From Actinia tenebrosa (taxonomy: Eukaryota; Cnidaria; Anthozoa; Actiniaria; Actiniidae), in assembly GCF_009602425.1 (NCBI RefSeq), contig NW_022260135.1, forward strand, positions 38,660 through 102,659: 64,000 bases of DNA, given 5' to 3'. The notes below the pieces were generated by a model. The model did no database searches. It saw nothing but the letters and a program-made list of their open reading frames with translations, and was not told the origin of the DNA. Positions 48,978 through 61,140 of the stretch are shown piece by piece; positions within the stretch are counted from its first letter, which is position 1, and each line of letters begins with the position of its first letter. The translations under genes were made by a program, and so were the position numbers.

Positions 48978-49214
48978 ATTCGGGAATTTATTCGATAATT
49001 GAAGGCATAAACCTTCAATAGCAAATCAATAATTGGAACGCTTTAGTATGGTAAGATCAGCGAAGGGGAACTCCTGAACTAAATCGGGGAAATCGTACGA
49101 TAGCAATGTCTCCTGGTTTAAACACGTCAAATGATTGAATATCTGGTGGTGTATCAGCACCTCTTCGATGATCTTATGAAGGATCTCCCAGAAGACCCTG
49201 TGAAAGCATCCAAT

Positions 49215-49450
49215 AATACGAGAATGATCCGATAGCGTATCTACCTCACGGTTTGAGCGTCGATAACTCCTTCACGAGGTCAAATACGAGAATATTCCGA
49301 TAGCGTATCTACCTCACGGTTTGAGCGTCGATAACTCCTTCACGAGGTCAAATACGAGAATATTCCGATAGCGTATCTACCTCACGGTTTGAGCGTCGAT
49401 AACTCCTTCACGAGGTCAAACACGAGAATAATCCGATAGCGTATACATGT
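49215..49450 (+). repeat. 68-bp minisatellite in the probable KIF13B 3' UTR
   Basis: Copies begin at 49215, 49283, 49351 and 49419 (the last partial). The unit contains CCGATAGCGTATCTACCTCA, CGGTTTGAGCGTCGATAACT and CCTTCACGAGGTC. It starts about 240 bases after the KIF13B stop codon. Confidence 0.93.
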
Positions 49451-49724
49451 ACGTCAAGGTTTGGGGAACGTTGATGTCTGCTTCACGACAAACATTGAAC
49501 AGGATGAAGGTCAAATACGTTAATTTAATGCATGGTTTTTTTATTTGTTTATGTGGGGATTTTAAGATCATTCTTCATTTTAATTGTTTTATTTTATTTC
49601 TTAGACAGTAATAGTTAATTGGGTTCATATTTTATGGCCCAAAGTGTTTTTTAGCACTTAAGGTGTTTTCTACAGATCCACTTTTTTGGTGTTCGCTGAG
49701 GTAATGATTTTGAAACGTTTGTTA

Positions 49725-50060
49725 ACAACAACAATAACCCAAATAACAAAAATACTACCATTAGCATCAACAACAACCAAAATAAACGCACTAGCATCAT
49801 CGCCATCGCCATCAATTACGAAGATAACCACAATCAAAATAACAAAAAACAAAGAAAAATATAACATTGCGAACAACAACAACAAAAACAGAATTAGCAC
49901 ACTACCGTCATCACAATCCATAACAATAACTACAATCAAAATAACAACAACAATACTACCATTCCAATACCACCACCAACAACCACAACGATGACCAATA
50001 CCTCAACAGCAACAAATGACATTGATTAAACGATAGCAATAACAAAAATGATAACAATAA
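49725..50060 (+). repeat. CAA/ATA-rich low-complexity stretch
   Basis: Imperfect AACAACAATAAC units over about 330 bases downstream of KIF13B; no gene. Confidence 0.85.
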
Positions 50061-50140
50061 CGACAACTACATCAATAACACTATAGAAACGATAATACGA
50101 CAATGTCAGTCACAACAACGACAAATCTTAGCCAAGAGTT

Positions 50141-50417
50141 AGAGCAGTTTTCGTATGACTGTGAAAACCTCACAGCATAAACACAGTCGTGACACTGCAA
50201 GGGATACGCCAGACCAATCACACTGCTCGAAAATTTACTCTCCATCCAATCAAATACCCGGAACACGGCGTTGACACGGTCACACCAAGGTCACGGCACT
50301 GTCAGACCAATCACAATGCGCGAGAAAAAAATCAGCCAATCCAAATTCTAGAAACCACGGTCACGGCAAGGCACGCATACGGAACTGAGCTTTTCACAGT
50401 CATACGAAAACTGCACT
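50141..50417. mobile_element. MITE with GCAGTTTTCGTATG ends, copy 2, opposite orientation
   Basis: Ends AGAGCAGTTTTCGTATGACT and CATACGAAAACTGCACT. The interior is homologous to the reverse complement of 30311-30598 (GCCAGACCAATCAC, CCATCCAATCAAATACCCGG). Confidence 0.85.
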
Positions 50418-51444
50418 AACAAGAATAATAGCAATAACATCAAAAGATATAACTTTCAGCTGACACCAAAAAGAGCGAAGGACCTGAACACAAACATAGA
50501 ATAATAGAAAAAAAATACAATAAGATTTCAATTGTAAATAGCTTATAGATAAAGGTTAGGAACAAGGCGGGATTTGCATTCCAGCTCTTAAACTGTTTAC
50601 TCTAAGAAAGCCATAGAAAATATGCAGCAGTCGAAAAAGTGGAAAGTTAAAAATTGGTAGACGACATCGTTCTGAACAACTCGTTCTTATGGCTCTTAAT
50701 TGGTTAAGAAGAGCAATAGCGCATGTTTAGTTATCTACAACGGGTCGTATCACGTCGTATTTACTATAGGTCACGTGACTATCCGCGTCTGCCATTATGA
50801 TAGACAATACAGTACTAGTATTGGACGTTTTTTAGAATTTATTCTCATATCACGATCAGTTTTTTATTACAGAATCATATGTTCTCTTAATAATTTACAA
50901 ATACGATAAACACTTACGAAGTTAAGGCTGAGTTAAGGGAATTTAGTATTAAAAAAACACGCAAAGGTATGGTCCTGTTGCTGGGTTTCAATCCGCTTAT
51001 AAAAGTCTTTGGATCTCATCTGTTCCGAATGATGGTCAAACACTGACCAACATGTGCTTGCTTTCAGCCAGAAAAAATTCTATAAAAACATTGCAAAAGA
51101 TATTTTCCAAGATGCGTGAGCGTTGTCAAAAGTATCGCTTGCTCAGATTCGAAAGCGAGGAGGATTAATATTCTTTCCTTCAAGGGTTTTTTTGAACGTT
51201 GTCCAAAAATTCCTCGTTTTTCATGTCTGCGCCTACGATATTGATGAAAGCGCCCGCTCATCTCGGAAACCATCTATTCAGCTGATGAACATTGAGAAAC
51301 CCAGCAATAGATACTGACCATGATAATGGAGTCTATATTTCACGAATCGGATAGTTCGAGTGTTTTTCATGTTTCTGCGGCCCAAAGACAACTCCGTACG
51401 GTGTTTCTAAGTTTTTGGTTTCGTTTCAAATTTACAACGGCCTC

Positions 51445-51590
51445 GTAAGGCGCGATTACATAGAGCAATTTTCTCTGCAACTTGTTTCGCAACAGCGTTG
51501 CGATGCTCCGTGCAACTTGCCGGTGTCGCAACATTTTTTCGGGCCAAGTTGCAGAGAAAATTGTCGCTCCGTGTTACTGAGCTTTTAGTC
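51445..51590. mobile_element. Palindromic dispersed repeat
   Basis: AGAGCAATTTTCTCTGCAAC at the left is mirrored by AAGTTGCAGAGAAAATTGTC at the right, with GCAACAGCGTTGC between. Confidence 0.65.
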
Positions 51591-53383
51591 AGTAAACTTT
51601 GTGAGGACTTGCTAGGGAAAATTGGTTATCCCTTTTTGTCTAACCAAGGATCTGCCTTGGTCGCAAAAACTTGAAAACTGCTCCATAAACGAGAGGATTT
51701 TTCGAATGAGCGGGAAACGTACATTTTAAATCTTTAACCAATCAAACCAATCAAAAACCGAGATATACCCTCGGCCAATCACAGTGCCCGGAAGCCATTT
51801 AAGTGCAGCCACTTTGCGTTTCCCTCTCGTACTAAATTTCCTAAAAGGAATTTTCTCAACTTCTACATCCTATTATAAATTTTTTCGGAGCGATCACGAT
51901 ATTATTTTAAACGCTAAAAATTTGAATATCCAAAGACCATTGGATGCAAAAAGAAAATTAAATAAAGACCGAGTAGAGGTCTAATCAGTTTTTTTAATAT
52001 TTAGGAGAAAAGGGGTAGGGATATACGAAGATATTTTGCTACATTATTGCAATAGAAATAGAATAAATGAATCGAGTAATAAACCAAGTCTTTCTTAACG
52101 AAGAATCTTCGAATGGTTTTCTTGATAAGACTTCGACAAGTAAAAATGAATTAAGTAAATAAAATCGTGAAAAACATCAAATTTGAGTAGTTCTATGTTC
52201 TTTTTTGGCGTATCCTTCGGTATAGCTTTGGTATAAGCCATTCCGAGGTTGCGTAAAAAAAAAAAAAAAAAAAAAAAAGCGTCGAGTTGTTGGCATTTCA
52301 GTGCATATAGTTTTGGTGCTGTCAGTAAGGGGCATATTTCCAAGTTGGCGTCTACTTGTCGTCTCCTAAAACAGCTCCAGAAAAAAATTAATGTGGAGAG
52401 GAGCAGGAGGGTTGTTTTTAGCTTGGGATACTTTAGCAGCTTTTGGGCCATGAGCGCAAGTGTTTCGAAAACATCGCGCGCGCTATTAAAGAAAGCTCTA
52501 GGACTATAAAGCATAACTTATTTCATTACCAATTTTATTTGCTTTCCATTAGCTTCAATGCTCTGTATCGACACACCACTTAGAGAGAAACTTTTTAATG
52601 ATCTTTATGATTTCCTGTATTTGACTTAAATACGGTATATTAGATTGGAACATCCTGTATTCAGTTTTCTCTAGAATATAAACCACGGTATACTGTATAT
52701 AAACAAATTATATTTATGAAACGAGAGGTCAGTGGTTAACGAGTCCCGCGAGAACCCAACTGAGGCAGATTTTTTAATCTGCTTATACACTCGATGTAGC
52801 ATACACTTAACATATAAATTATATTTTGTCATATTTTTTGCTCAGTATGACGATAATAATGAGCAACAAAGCTCATGACTATTTCGCCTACGGGAAAAAA
52901 AGTGGATTAAGTGGAGGGAAAAGTGGGACGATCGTTCACAGTCTACAGTAAAATAGTGATTCTAGCTTTTATAACCTTTTTTTTAAATGTCGATTCTTCG
53001 GGCCAGACGTGTTGCGCAATAGCTGTTTAATTTTTTTTCTTCATTTTTGCTATTGTATTTTACTTCATAGTATAGAGCCATCAATTTTAAGGCATTCATC
53101 ATAATTTATTTTTTCCTTTATTTCATATTATTTCATATTAATTTATATGACATTTTATTGCAAAGCTATTTATTCCAAGGCATAAAAATGATTTCTTTTT
53201 CATTTAAAACCTTCTGACGTCAATGTAATCTTGTCTACATTGAGTTCATTCCTTTTAAGCCGGAAAATCTTAATGGCGCCCAATAAAACGATCTAGCAAT
53301 TACTAACTAAGTGCGTCGCTTTGACACAGTTGTCTCTAGCGTCGGTAAAAAGTAAATGAAATTCATTATACATGTTATTATAT

Positions 53384-53530
53384 GTTATTTACCGGCCAGG
53401 AGGTCCGGATAGGGAAAAACTGTGCCCGAGGTCTTGAATATACGGACCGAGGCCGTTAAACCAAGGTCCGTTTTCAAGTCTGAGGGAACATTTTCTCCCT
53501 ATCCGGACTGACTTTAGGACGGTAAATAAC
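53384..53530. mobile_element. 147-bp palindromic MITE
   Basis: GTTATTTACCGGCCAGGAGG and TCCGGATAGGGA at the left are mirrored by TCCCTATCCGGACTGAC and GGACGGTAAATAAC at the right. Confidence 0.75.
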
Positions 53531-54124
53531 TTCTTTTATTTATTTATTTGTTCTTTAATCAAGACGCGTTGCTACTGTTGTTTAGCGGTCCCAGAATACC
53601 GGACCGCGACCGCGGGCGGATACTGAGAAAATACCGCCTGCTCAAATAGCCAATCAGAACGCTCGATTTTTTAGGATACGACCGGACCAGAAAAATAAGA
53701 AAATGTATATTTTACGCCTACATTGTAAATATACTGGGTGTATATACTGAGGTGTTATTCAAAAAAACTAGTGAGCTTTTTTTAGAGGAAAGCTAATCTT
53801 TATAGACCTTCAATTAATACGTGATACAAATGTTAGAATCAGCTTATGCGTGTAAACTAGTCGAAACGCAAGATGTTAAACTTTGATGAGTATAGCTTTT
53901 AAAATCAAAATTGACCCAATTTTAAAAAAATTTCCCCTGTTAAATAAATTGCGTATTCTCAATGTACAGGAGGGAACTTGGAGAAAAATCGATAAAATCA
54001 ACTGAAGACTCAAATGTTAATATGGATGGATGGATGCTAATATGGTGTTGCATCGCAATTATTAGTATAGCTGCCTTGATAGAAATCAAAGAAAGCTTAA
54101 GTTTGGTCGAAGGTTATTTATACT

Positions 54125-54754
54125 TCATCGACAAATAACATAAAACAGCTCCCAGAACGTCAGCAAACCAAACAATCCATCATAAACCACAATGACTTTC
54201 CTAGAACTCGTCTTTTCGCTACTCAGCTTATCAAAGCACTGATACTCCGTATTGTTTAGCGAACATTTAAAGGATGATGGGAAAGCTGGGGGTACCAGCC
54301 CTAGAAGTAATGCCATCATAATCACGAGATATAAAGTCCTGAATGATAACTGAATAACGTAGGGTCGTATCAAGAGAGGACTTGGACGACGAGGGTGTTC
54401 TTCTTGGTGACTATCATGTGGTAGACGTCCAAAAGCGCAGAGTAAATACAGAGCCCACACGCTGATTAAGACTAAACCGTTAATTAATGCAAACGTACCG
54501 AGTGAAACAGGTGAATTGTATTCCTTGTCGTATGAATGGTAACACTCGGTGTTTACGTTTTGATCTGCAGCTTGGTGTTTTGATCCCGAGGTCGTTTCAC
54601 ATGAGAAATCGTTAAAATCTTGATTGTAGATGTACCCAGATACGAATGGCAGAATAATTATCCAGAATAAACAAGAAACTACGAAGAGAATACCCCCACA
54701 ACGTGTCTGCGTCTTTTGAACTTCGCCAAAAAAGATACTTAAGCTTCTTGACAT
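54125..54754 (-). CDS. Four-pass membrane protein, connexin-like
   Basis: Intronless frame of 209 residues from the ATG at 54754-54752; upstream in-frame codons are not ATG. Four hydrophobic segments (about 22-43, 84-106, 132-154, 186-208), short N-terminus, two extracellular-type loops with two Cys each (C52, C71; C164, C173), a basic/His-rich cytoplasmic loop and almost no C-tail. Remembered against human Cx43: GEVQKTQTRCGG with DKVQAYSTAGGK; DFSCET with AFRCNT; ECYHSYDKEYNSPVS with VCYDKSFPISH; LIRPYVIQLSFRTLY with LLRTYIISILFKSIF; FKCS with YTCK; CFDKLSSEKT with CFLSRPTEKT; ELFYVICR with ELFYVFFK. Connexins have three Cys per loop, so the Cys count is closer to innexins. A good 3' splice site (TTTGTCAG) lies 19 bases before the ATG, so a 5' UTR intron with an undivided coding exon is likely, which is also the usual connexin gene layout. 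The gene is well supported; the family call is an inference from hand comparison. Confidence 0.65.
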   Translation of the reverse strand: MSRSLSIFFGEVQKTQTRCGGILFVVSCLFWIIILPFVSGYIYNQDFNDFSCETTSGSKHQAADQNVNTECYHSYDKEYNSPVSLGTFALINGLVLISVWALYLLCAFGRLPHDSHQEEHPRRPSPLLIRPYVIQLSFRTLYLVIMMALLLGLVPPAFPSSFKCSLNNTEYQCFDKLSSEKTSSRKVIVVYDGLFGLLTFWELFYVICR

Positions 54755-57658
54755 GATGAAGATTGTATCTGACAAAGTTTCAATTGAAAAAGCAACGGTT
54801 TTCCATCAAGGCATCCATGCACTTCGTCGACTTTACTACCAAGAGTTCGTTAAATCCTTGTGGGGTTGTGTTAACAATACCAACAGCTTGTGGCGATGTT
54901 TTTTCGTAGAATCCTCTTCTCCCTGAAAAGATATAAGAACTTCAGTAAGAACTGCTGATCGTAGCAGTAATGACACGAAAAAAATTAACCAATACATCCC
55001 TATTAGCAGTGAACGCTTCTCCTTCTAAAATTGCCACCAACAATATAGATAACTTGCGCTAAAAGGGCGAACACTCAGGGATAAAATATACATGTTGTTT
55101 TCAATATCGGAACCCCTATTGGTTTACAGCTAATTGTATTTCCCAGTTGATGTCAGATAGACATTGGAATTACTTTAAGTTATGATTTACAGCAACTTGG
55201 TATGCCATTTGGTTAATTTGCCGAACAAATAACCACCATCATGTTTTGTACGGAGATGTTTTTTGCTAATCGTGTTAGACTGATGACGTCACTGGTACGG
55301 AAATCGTGTTTTTACCTTCCTTGAGGCATGTCAAAAAATTTGAGAATATTAGTCACAGTTATTTCAAAAGGTTGCGTATGCATCCAACTTGACGGGCCAC
55401 AAAATTGAAAAACGCAAATTCAATAAAATTGAGGAGACAGTTTTATATTTAAAGAGGAGAATAATCGATTAGATGAATTCTTATCGAAATGTTTTTTATA
55501 ACAATGCATGAAAATACTCGTGTTCTGGTACTTCAAGTTCCTTAAATTTGGATGCGCACGCAACCTTGAGAAAACGGTCAATTGATTATCAAAAACGTAC
55601 TGATGCTGATACTGATGCTGATCAAAAAATATATATATATACATAGTAGAAATTTCAAAGTAGTTGTGCTAGTAAATACTATATTCAACATACACTGCAT
55701 ACAGAATACACTTTCCAACTGAAATTCTCTGCAAGAAGTTAGGAGACCAGTACTTATACATCAATGTAGATATCGGGTGATCTATTGTCTTATTCGAGTT
55801 ACAAAATGCGGAACAAATATTGAAATGTAGAGTAAAATAAAGAAAACTACCTTAGCCTACATAAGGCAAACATTGGAGCCACTTATAGATAGATAGATAT
55901 AAACTTAATTTATAGAGGGTAAACACTGAATAGTATACAATACTAATAAACTCGTTGCCCTCAAATATACTTATGCTTACTAGACGTTAGTATAAATTGA
56001 TTTCGACTTCCAGAAAAGTCGTTCCCAATGCTAATAAAATATGCGCCAATAGTCGGTAGGATTCGGGTTTGAAACAGCTGTCATAATTCTCTCTCTCTCT
56101 TTCTTCCTTCCAGGTGATCTGAAATCTAGACACGCAATGCATTGTTTGTCACAGCGAAGATTTGCTAGTGTTTTCTATTATCTCTTCTATTAGCTCTTAC
56201 TCCGACGAAGGACTAACGTCCACAACGTCAGTTTAACAAATCTTCTTACGGTGATTCAATTTATCCATAAGTTCCTAGTGTTTTCTATTATCTCTTGATA
56301 AAACGATTTCCCACTAACGACGACAAAATATACTACTTCTAAAAATTATTTGGTAAATCTTTACACGGATGTGTTTTAATTTCTTTATTTTCAAGTTAAA
56401 GACAGTTTTTTTTCGAGCCGAAAACTTGGAATTAGGAAATCTTGAACTACGAACAAAACGTTTGCTGATTGGCTAATTCGTTCTGCCTGATAGAACCTTG
56501 ATTATCTGGTTGCCAGGAAATTATTCTCTTCTCCTCTACCGACTTGCTTGAAAAATGTCCCTCTTTTCCCAAATTTCCTCCCACCTTTTTTGTGAGGAGG
56601 GATGTGGGGAGGAATGTGGGGGGGNGGGGGGAGAGAAGGGGGAAGGGGGTTGAGCGTTTGCTTGTGCGCAACTCACTCATATTTTTGTTATTCTCTATTG
56701 AATTGGTAAGTTGTACGGGGCAGCCATATTGATCTTCATCACTAAAAAACCGTCGAACGATAGCCTGGGCTACCTGTGGTACGATGGTATATTTTTTTAC
56801 AAGATCTTATTTTGAATATCTAATTAAATTTGTAAAATTATAACAAGGGTCAAAGGTCAGTAAGGCAAAGATATATAAAAACTTGCGCACTGCAGCCGGA
56901 AATAGAATATTAATCCTCATAAAACATTACCGCGCTCCACCACGATAAATTATAGTAAATGTAACTAGGCTACCATAGGATATCAAAAGAAACTGTCGTC
57001 TGAACAGTTCTGATACAAACGCATTTCCCAGACTGCAGATTATTTTGCAAGTCTAATTTATTAGGAACAAGTTTCTCGAAGAAGACAAACCTCGATCGCT
57101 CGGTGCAAATGAAGTGATTTTCAAAACAATATTCACAGATGTAAAATTAAGTTAAACTCCGGATTTACTGAGCTCTCTTTTGAATCTTAGAGGCGATGCT
57201 TTATCTACCCTATAAAGTTTGTCAATAAGCCACTCTAGTACATCAATTAAATATACCTTAAATACGACGCACAAGCTTTTAGTATGCATGCCTAAATACG
57301 TAATAGGCTATATATATAACAGTCCTACCTTTGGTCTAGGGATCGCAGGGCAAAATATACGCGTCTTGCACAATCTGTGGTTGAAAAATATCGTGTTTGA
57401 CAAGCTACCACGAAACGCTCAGTACTGATATAAGGTACATAAAGATATCAGTTTACAATATTGATGTAATAACCTCGTTATAGAGTGGCTAATACTACCT
57501 GAGCCAGCGATGTCTTTTAGGTAGCCCGCTGAATCGTAATGGCGGAAGAACCTGATCAAGTTTAAAAAATAATAGTATATTATCCCTCCAATTTGTATCA
57601 TTTAATCAAACAAATTTAATTCTAGGATCATTTTAAAATAATATTTATACAATAAGCT
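54755..57658. other. Divergent intergenic region between the connexin-like gene and GGPS1
   Basis: The two genes are transcribed away from each other, so both promoters lie here. A G-rich run with an N is at 56610-56655. No coding exon is recognisable. Confidence 0.55.
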
Positions 57659-60600
57659 ATGGATTCAACTTCAGAGAAGGTAAGATAAGTATCATTTATA
57701 GAATATTTTTTATTTTAAAATTTAGAGGAGCTTTTCTTTAGTTTCACTTTTAAAGTTTCGTAAAAGTCAAGATTCTTTGTATTTTCTTGTTTTAAGATTC
57801 TTATGGAACCTTATAACTACATTCTACAAGTTCCTGGCAAAAGGATAAGGGAAAAGCTTATTCAGGTATTTAAAAGTTACAAATTATAAATAAATATAGT
57901 TATCAAAATGGGTACATTGGTACAATAGGCTAAATATTTGTCTATTTTGCCCATCTCCTCTTAAGAGCTTGTAAAAGTCCAGCTCGCAGAAAGTAACACA
58001 TTAGAAGAGGAGAAGTAAACTGCATGGTTTTTCAGAGCAGGGTTTTCATGAGCCTTTTTTTCTCTTTTTTTTTTTTTTTTTTGAAAAGAATGAAATAAAA
58101 AACTTTCTTGTCGTACTGTGTGCAGTTATTTAGCACTTGGGGATTATTAGAACACCCAAGAAGTGCTGAAATGTGTAGTTGCAGTTCCTTACCATGGAGG
58201 GAATTTGGAAAAGGACTACCCTACCCCCAGAAACTTCCAATTTTCTTCCATACAAACTCTGTAATTTTGTTTGTTTTCTGACCCCTTCCCCTCCAGAATT
58301 TCCAATCTAATTTCCTCTGTGGGTGGGGTATGGATATTTTCTGGAACTGCAAAATATGCAAAATTTTCTCCCATTTGTATTATGTCATTCCTCACCTGTT
58401 TTATGAATGCACATATCTAAGCCTTTCTTCTACAGTCAGTCAATGCATTCATAGTCACTGGCCAAGTTAGTCTAAACTTGTCCATACCTCATATATCTGG
58501 TTTGACGTTTAACTGTTCAAAATGACCGGCAAGGCAAACATTTGACCAGACAAGTTCCAATTCTGGCCGTACAGCACATTGTCCAATGACCAGCTGTTAT
58601 TTTATAAGCCCAGCCCACTGAACTATCGTTCCAAATATTAATTTTATCTATTTGTGTTTTGAAGTATTTACTGATCACATATTGATTTCAATTCTCTGCA
58701 GGCTTTTAATCTTTGGTTAAAGATACCAGAAGACAAGTTGAATATAATCTCTGATGTAGTGAAAATGCTGCACAACTCAAGTTTAATGTAAGAAAAAACA
58801 GAGTTAAATAAGTTAAACTAATAGAAGACCTCTTTACCTTGAACATAGATGTTTTCACATTTCAGTCCACATATCATCCCCTCGCCTAAAGAGTATTATA
58901 TTTCCTTGGCTATTGGTTGTGCATAAGGTGACACTTGAATATGGATCCATGCAACTTAAATAATCTTATTTTTGAAGGAATGTTGACATATTGGTCTAAA
59001 AGTTTTGGAGAAAACGGGATGCTGAAAATAAAAGGTTAAAGTTTGGCTATTTACAAACATGGTTTTGGTAAAGAAACTGAATTCAAGCTAATCAGAAATT
59101 AACAGGACAAACACATCTCAGCAAGTGGCTACAGTGGGACTCAAACCCGGCACCACCAGATTGTGAGACTGATGCTATGACCACTCAACCATGCTGCCCC
59201 CAATTTTACCACCATTAGTTGACCTAATGTTCTTAACATCAATAGGATTGATGATATTGAAGATAATTCAAAGCTGCGCAGAGGAATACCAGGTAACATT
59301 CCTATTGTTATAATTTCTTGTGAGCAAGCAGAGGGCTAAGAATAATGGCTGTTCAATGACCAGACATGATGACTTAGAGCAGTGAAGTCAGTAGACAGAT
59401 CCACATGGTGGCCATCTTATTATGTTGGTGGTATTAGCAAAGGCAGATAATAAGAAATATTTTGTTAAATACCACTTGTATGGCAGCTTGCAAGCAATAA
59501 TTATCAAGAAAGCAAAGTTTCAGCCCATACTATATGTGGGGCAGAGGGGGGGGGGGCACAAAACTAAAAAAGATGCACCTTTTAGCAATTTTTAATGTTT
59601 AAATATTAAAAGTTTATAGTAACCATTCCAAGCTAGAAGGGGGAGGGGGTGGGTATGGACACCCTGTGACCAGCCCGTGACTTCCCTACCTTGGGGTTAA
59701 AACAATAGCAAATATTAACATTAGAAAATTATTCAATCCTCAAGGGAAAGGAATTATTTTGTTTCAACCCCAGATTGGGAATTAGCAGGGATTAACATGA
59801 CGATGGTTGTTTATCAATGTCCTGCTAAATTGAAACTTAGTTGTCCAGTTAATTTTTTTTCTCTTGCCCAGTCTCTTGACTAATAATGTCGAGACAGAAA
59901 TAAGGCAGAAATGAGCGCTATTTTACCTGCCATCGTGGGAAAAGAAACAGAATATAATATAGATAAAAAATAAAACTAATTTGGCCAGTGATCACATGAC
60001 TACTGATAGTCTCCCTCGCAGCTGCTATCAGTGTTGTCATGCAATGCTGATGGTAGAAAGCATTGTGTGTCAAGACTTAGATAGAGGCTGTGAGGGAGAA
60101 TAGACCATGCCAGTGACTGAGCAAGCATGTCAAGTCTTATTTTTTTCTCTTAAATAATTAAGATAACCAGCACTTTAAAAAATTGCTTATTTTAATTTAA
60201 ATCCATTCTATTTCCAGTTACCCACAATATATTTGGAGTAGCACACACCATCAATAGTGCTAACTATATGTACTTCAAAGCTTTAGAAAAGGTCTTGTCG
60301 TTAGACCATCCAGGGTGTATTCACATATTCACAGGTGAGTAAAGTTAGGATACTTCTCAAATTTTACATTCCAGAGAGACTTTGCTTTAGTTCTTTCAGT
60401 CATAGTTATCAGTCCCAGCCACAGCACATTTGTTATTGATACTGCACATTTCATATTTTGATGATAATGAGAAATATATCTTTTTATTTGGGGGCAAAAT
60501 GACATTTTGGTGAAATTATGACTGGCTAGAGTATCATATAGAGGCTTTGCACCATCACATGATGGCAGCCATGACAGGAGGCCAGAACAATTGAATCTGG

Positions 60601-61093
60601 TTTAATCTGACTTACATGAGAAAGAATTCAGTTCTCCTGGAGGAAAAGACTCTATCGTAGCTAATTCAAAATTGTACAAATTACTGCAAAGTTTGTAGGT
60701 CTATGATCTACTGAACTATACTAATTTGTGCAATTTTGTGCAATTTCTCACAAAGCTTTTCAAGGATATATGTTATTCACTCTAAATGGGCTTTGGGGTC
60801 AAGAATGGCCTAGTATTAGTAGAGATTTGGCAGAGGTAGAATAAGGGGTTTATTAGAGACATATTGGAGAGAAATTATAGTTGTAAACTTAATGTTTTTG
60901 TCTTAGAGGAGTTGCTGGCTCTACATCAAGGTCAGGCTATGGATATTTACTGGAGAGATTGGTTTACTTGCCCAACAGAAGATGAATATAAAGATATGGT
61001 TTGTAAAAGTAAGTAATCAATCATAATCCTCGGTTCAAATTATTTGGGACTGTTTTTATTTTGTACCCTTTCCCTCTTTCTTTTCCCATTTCT

Positions 61094-61140
<47 letters not shown>

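Larger units (their letters stand above)
50418..54124. other. Intergenic, repeats only
   Basis: Apart from the palindromes at 51445 and 53384 and a poly-A run at 52255-52278, I see no gene. The open frames at 52095-52514 on both strands centre on the poly-A run. Confidence 0.55.

Noticed and set aside
52095-52514. 139-codon minus and 86-codon plus frames
   Set aside because: Both depend on a 24-base poly-A/poly-T run; no recognisable domain.
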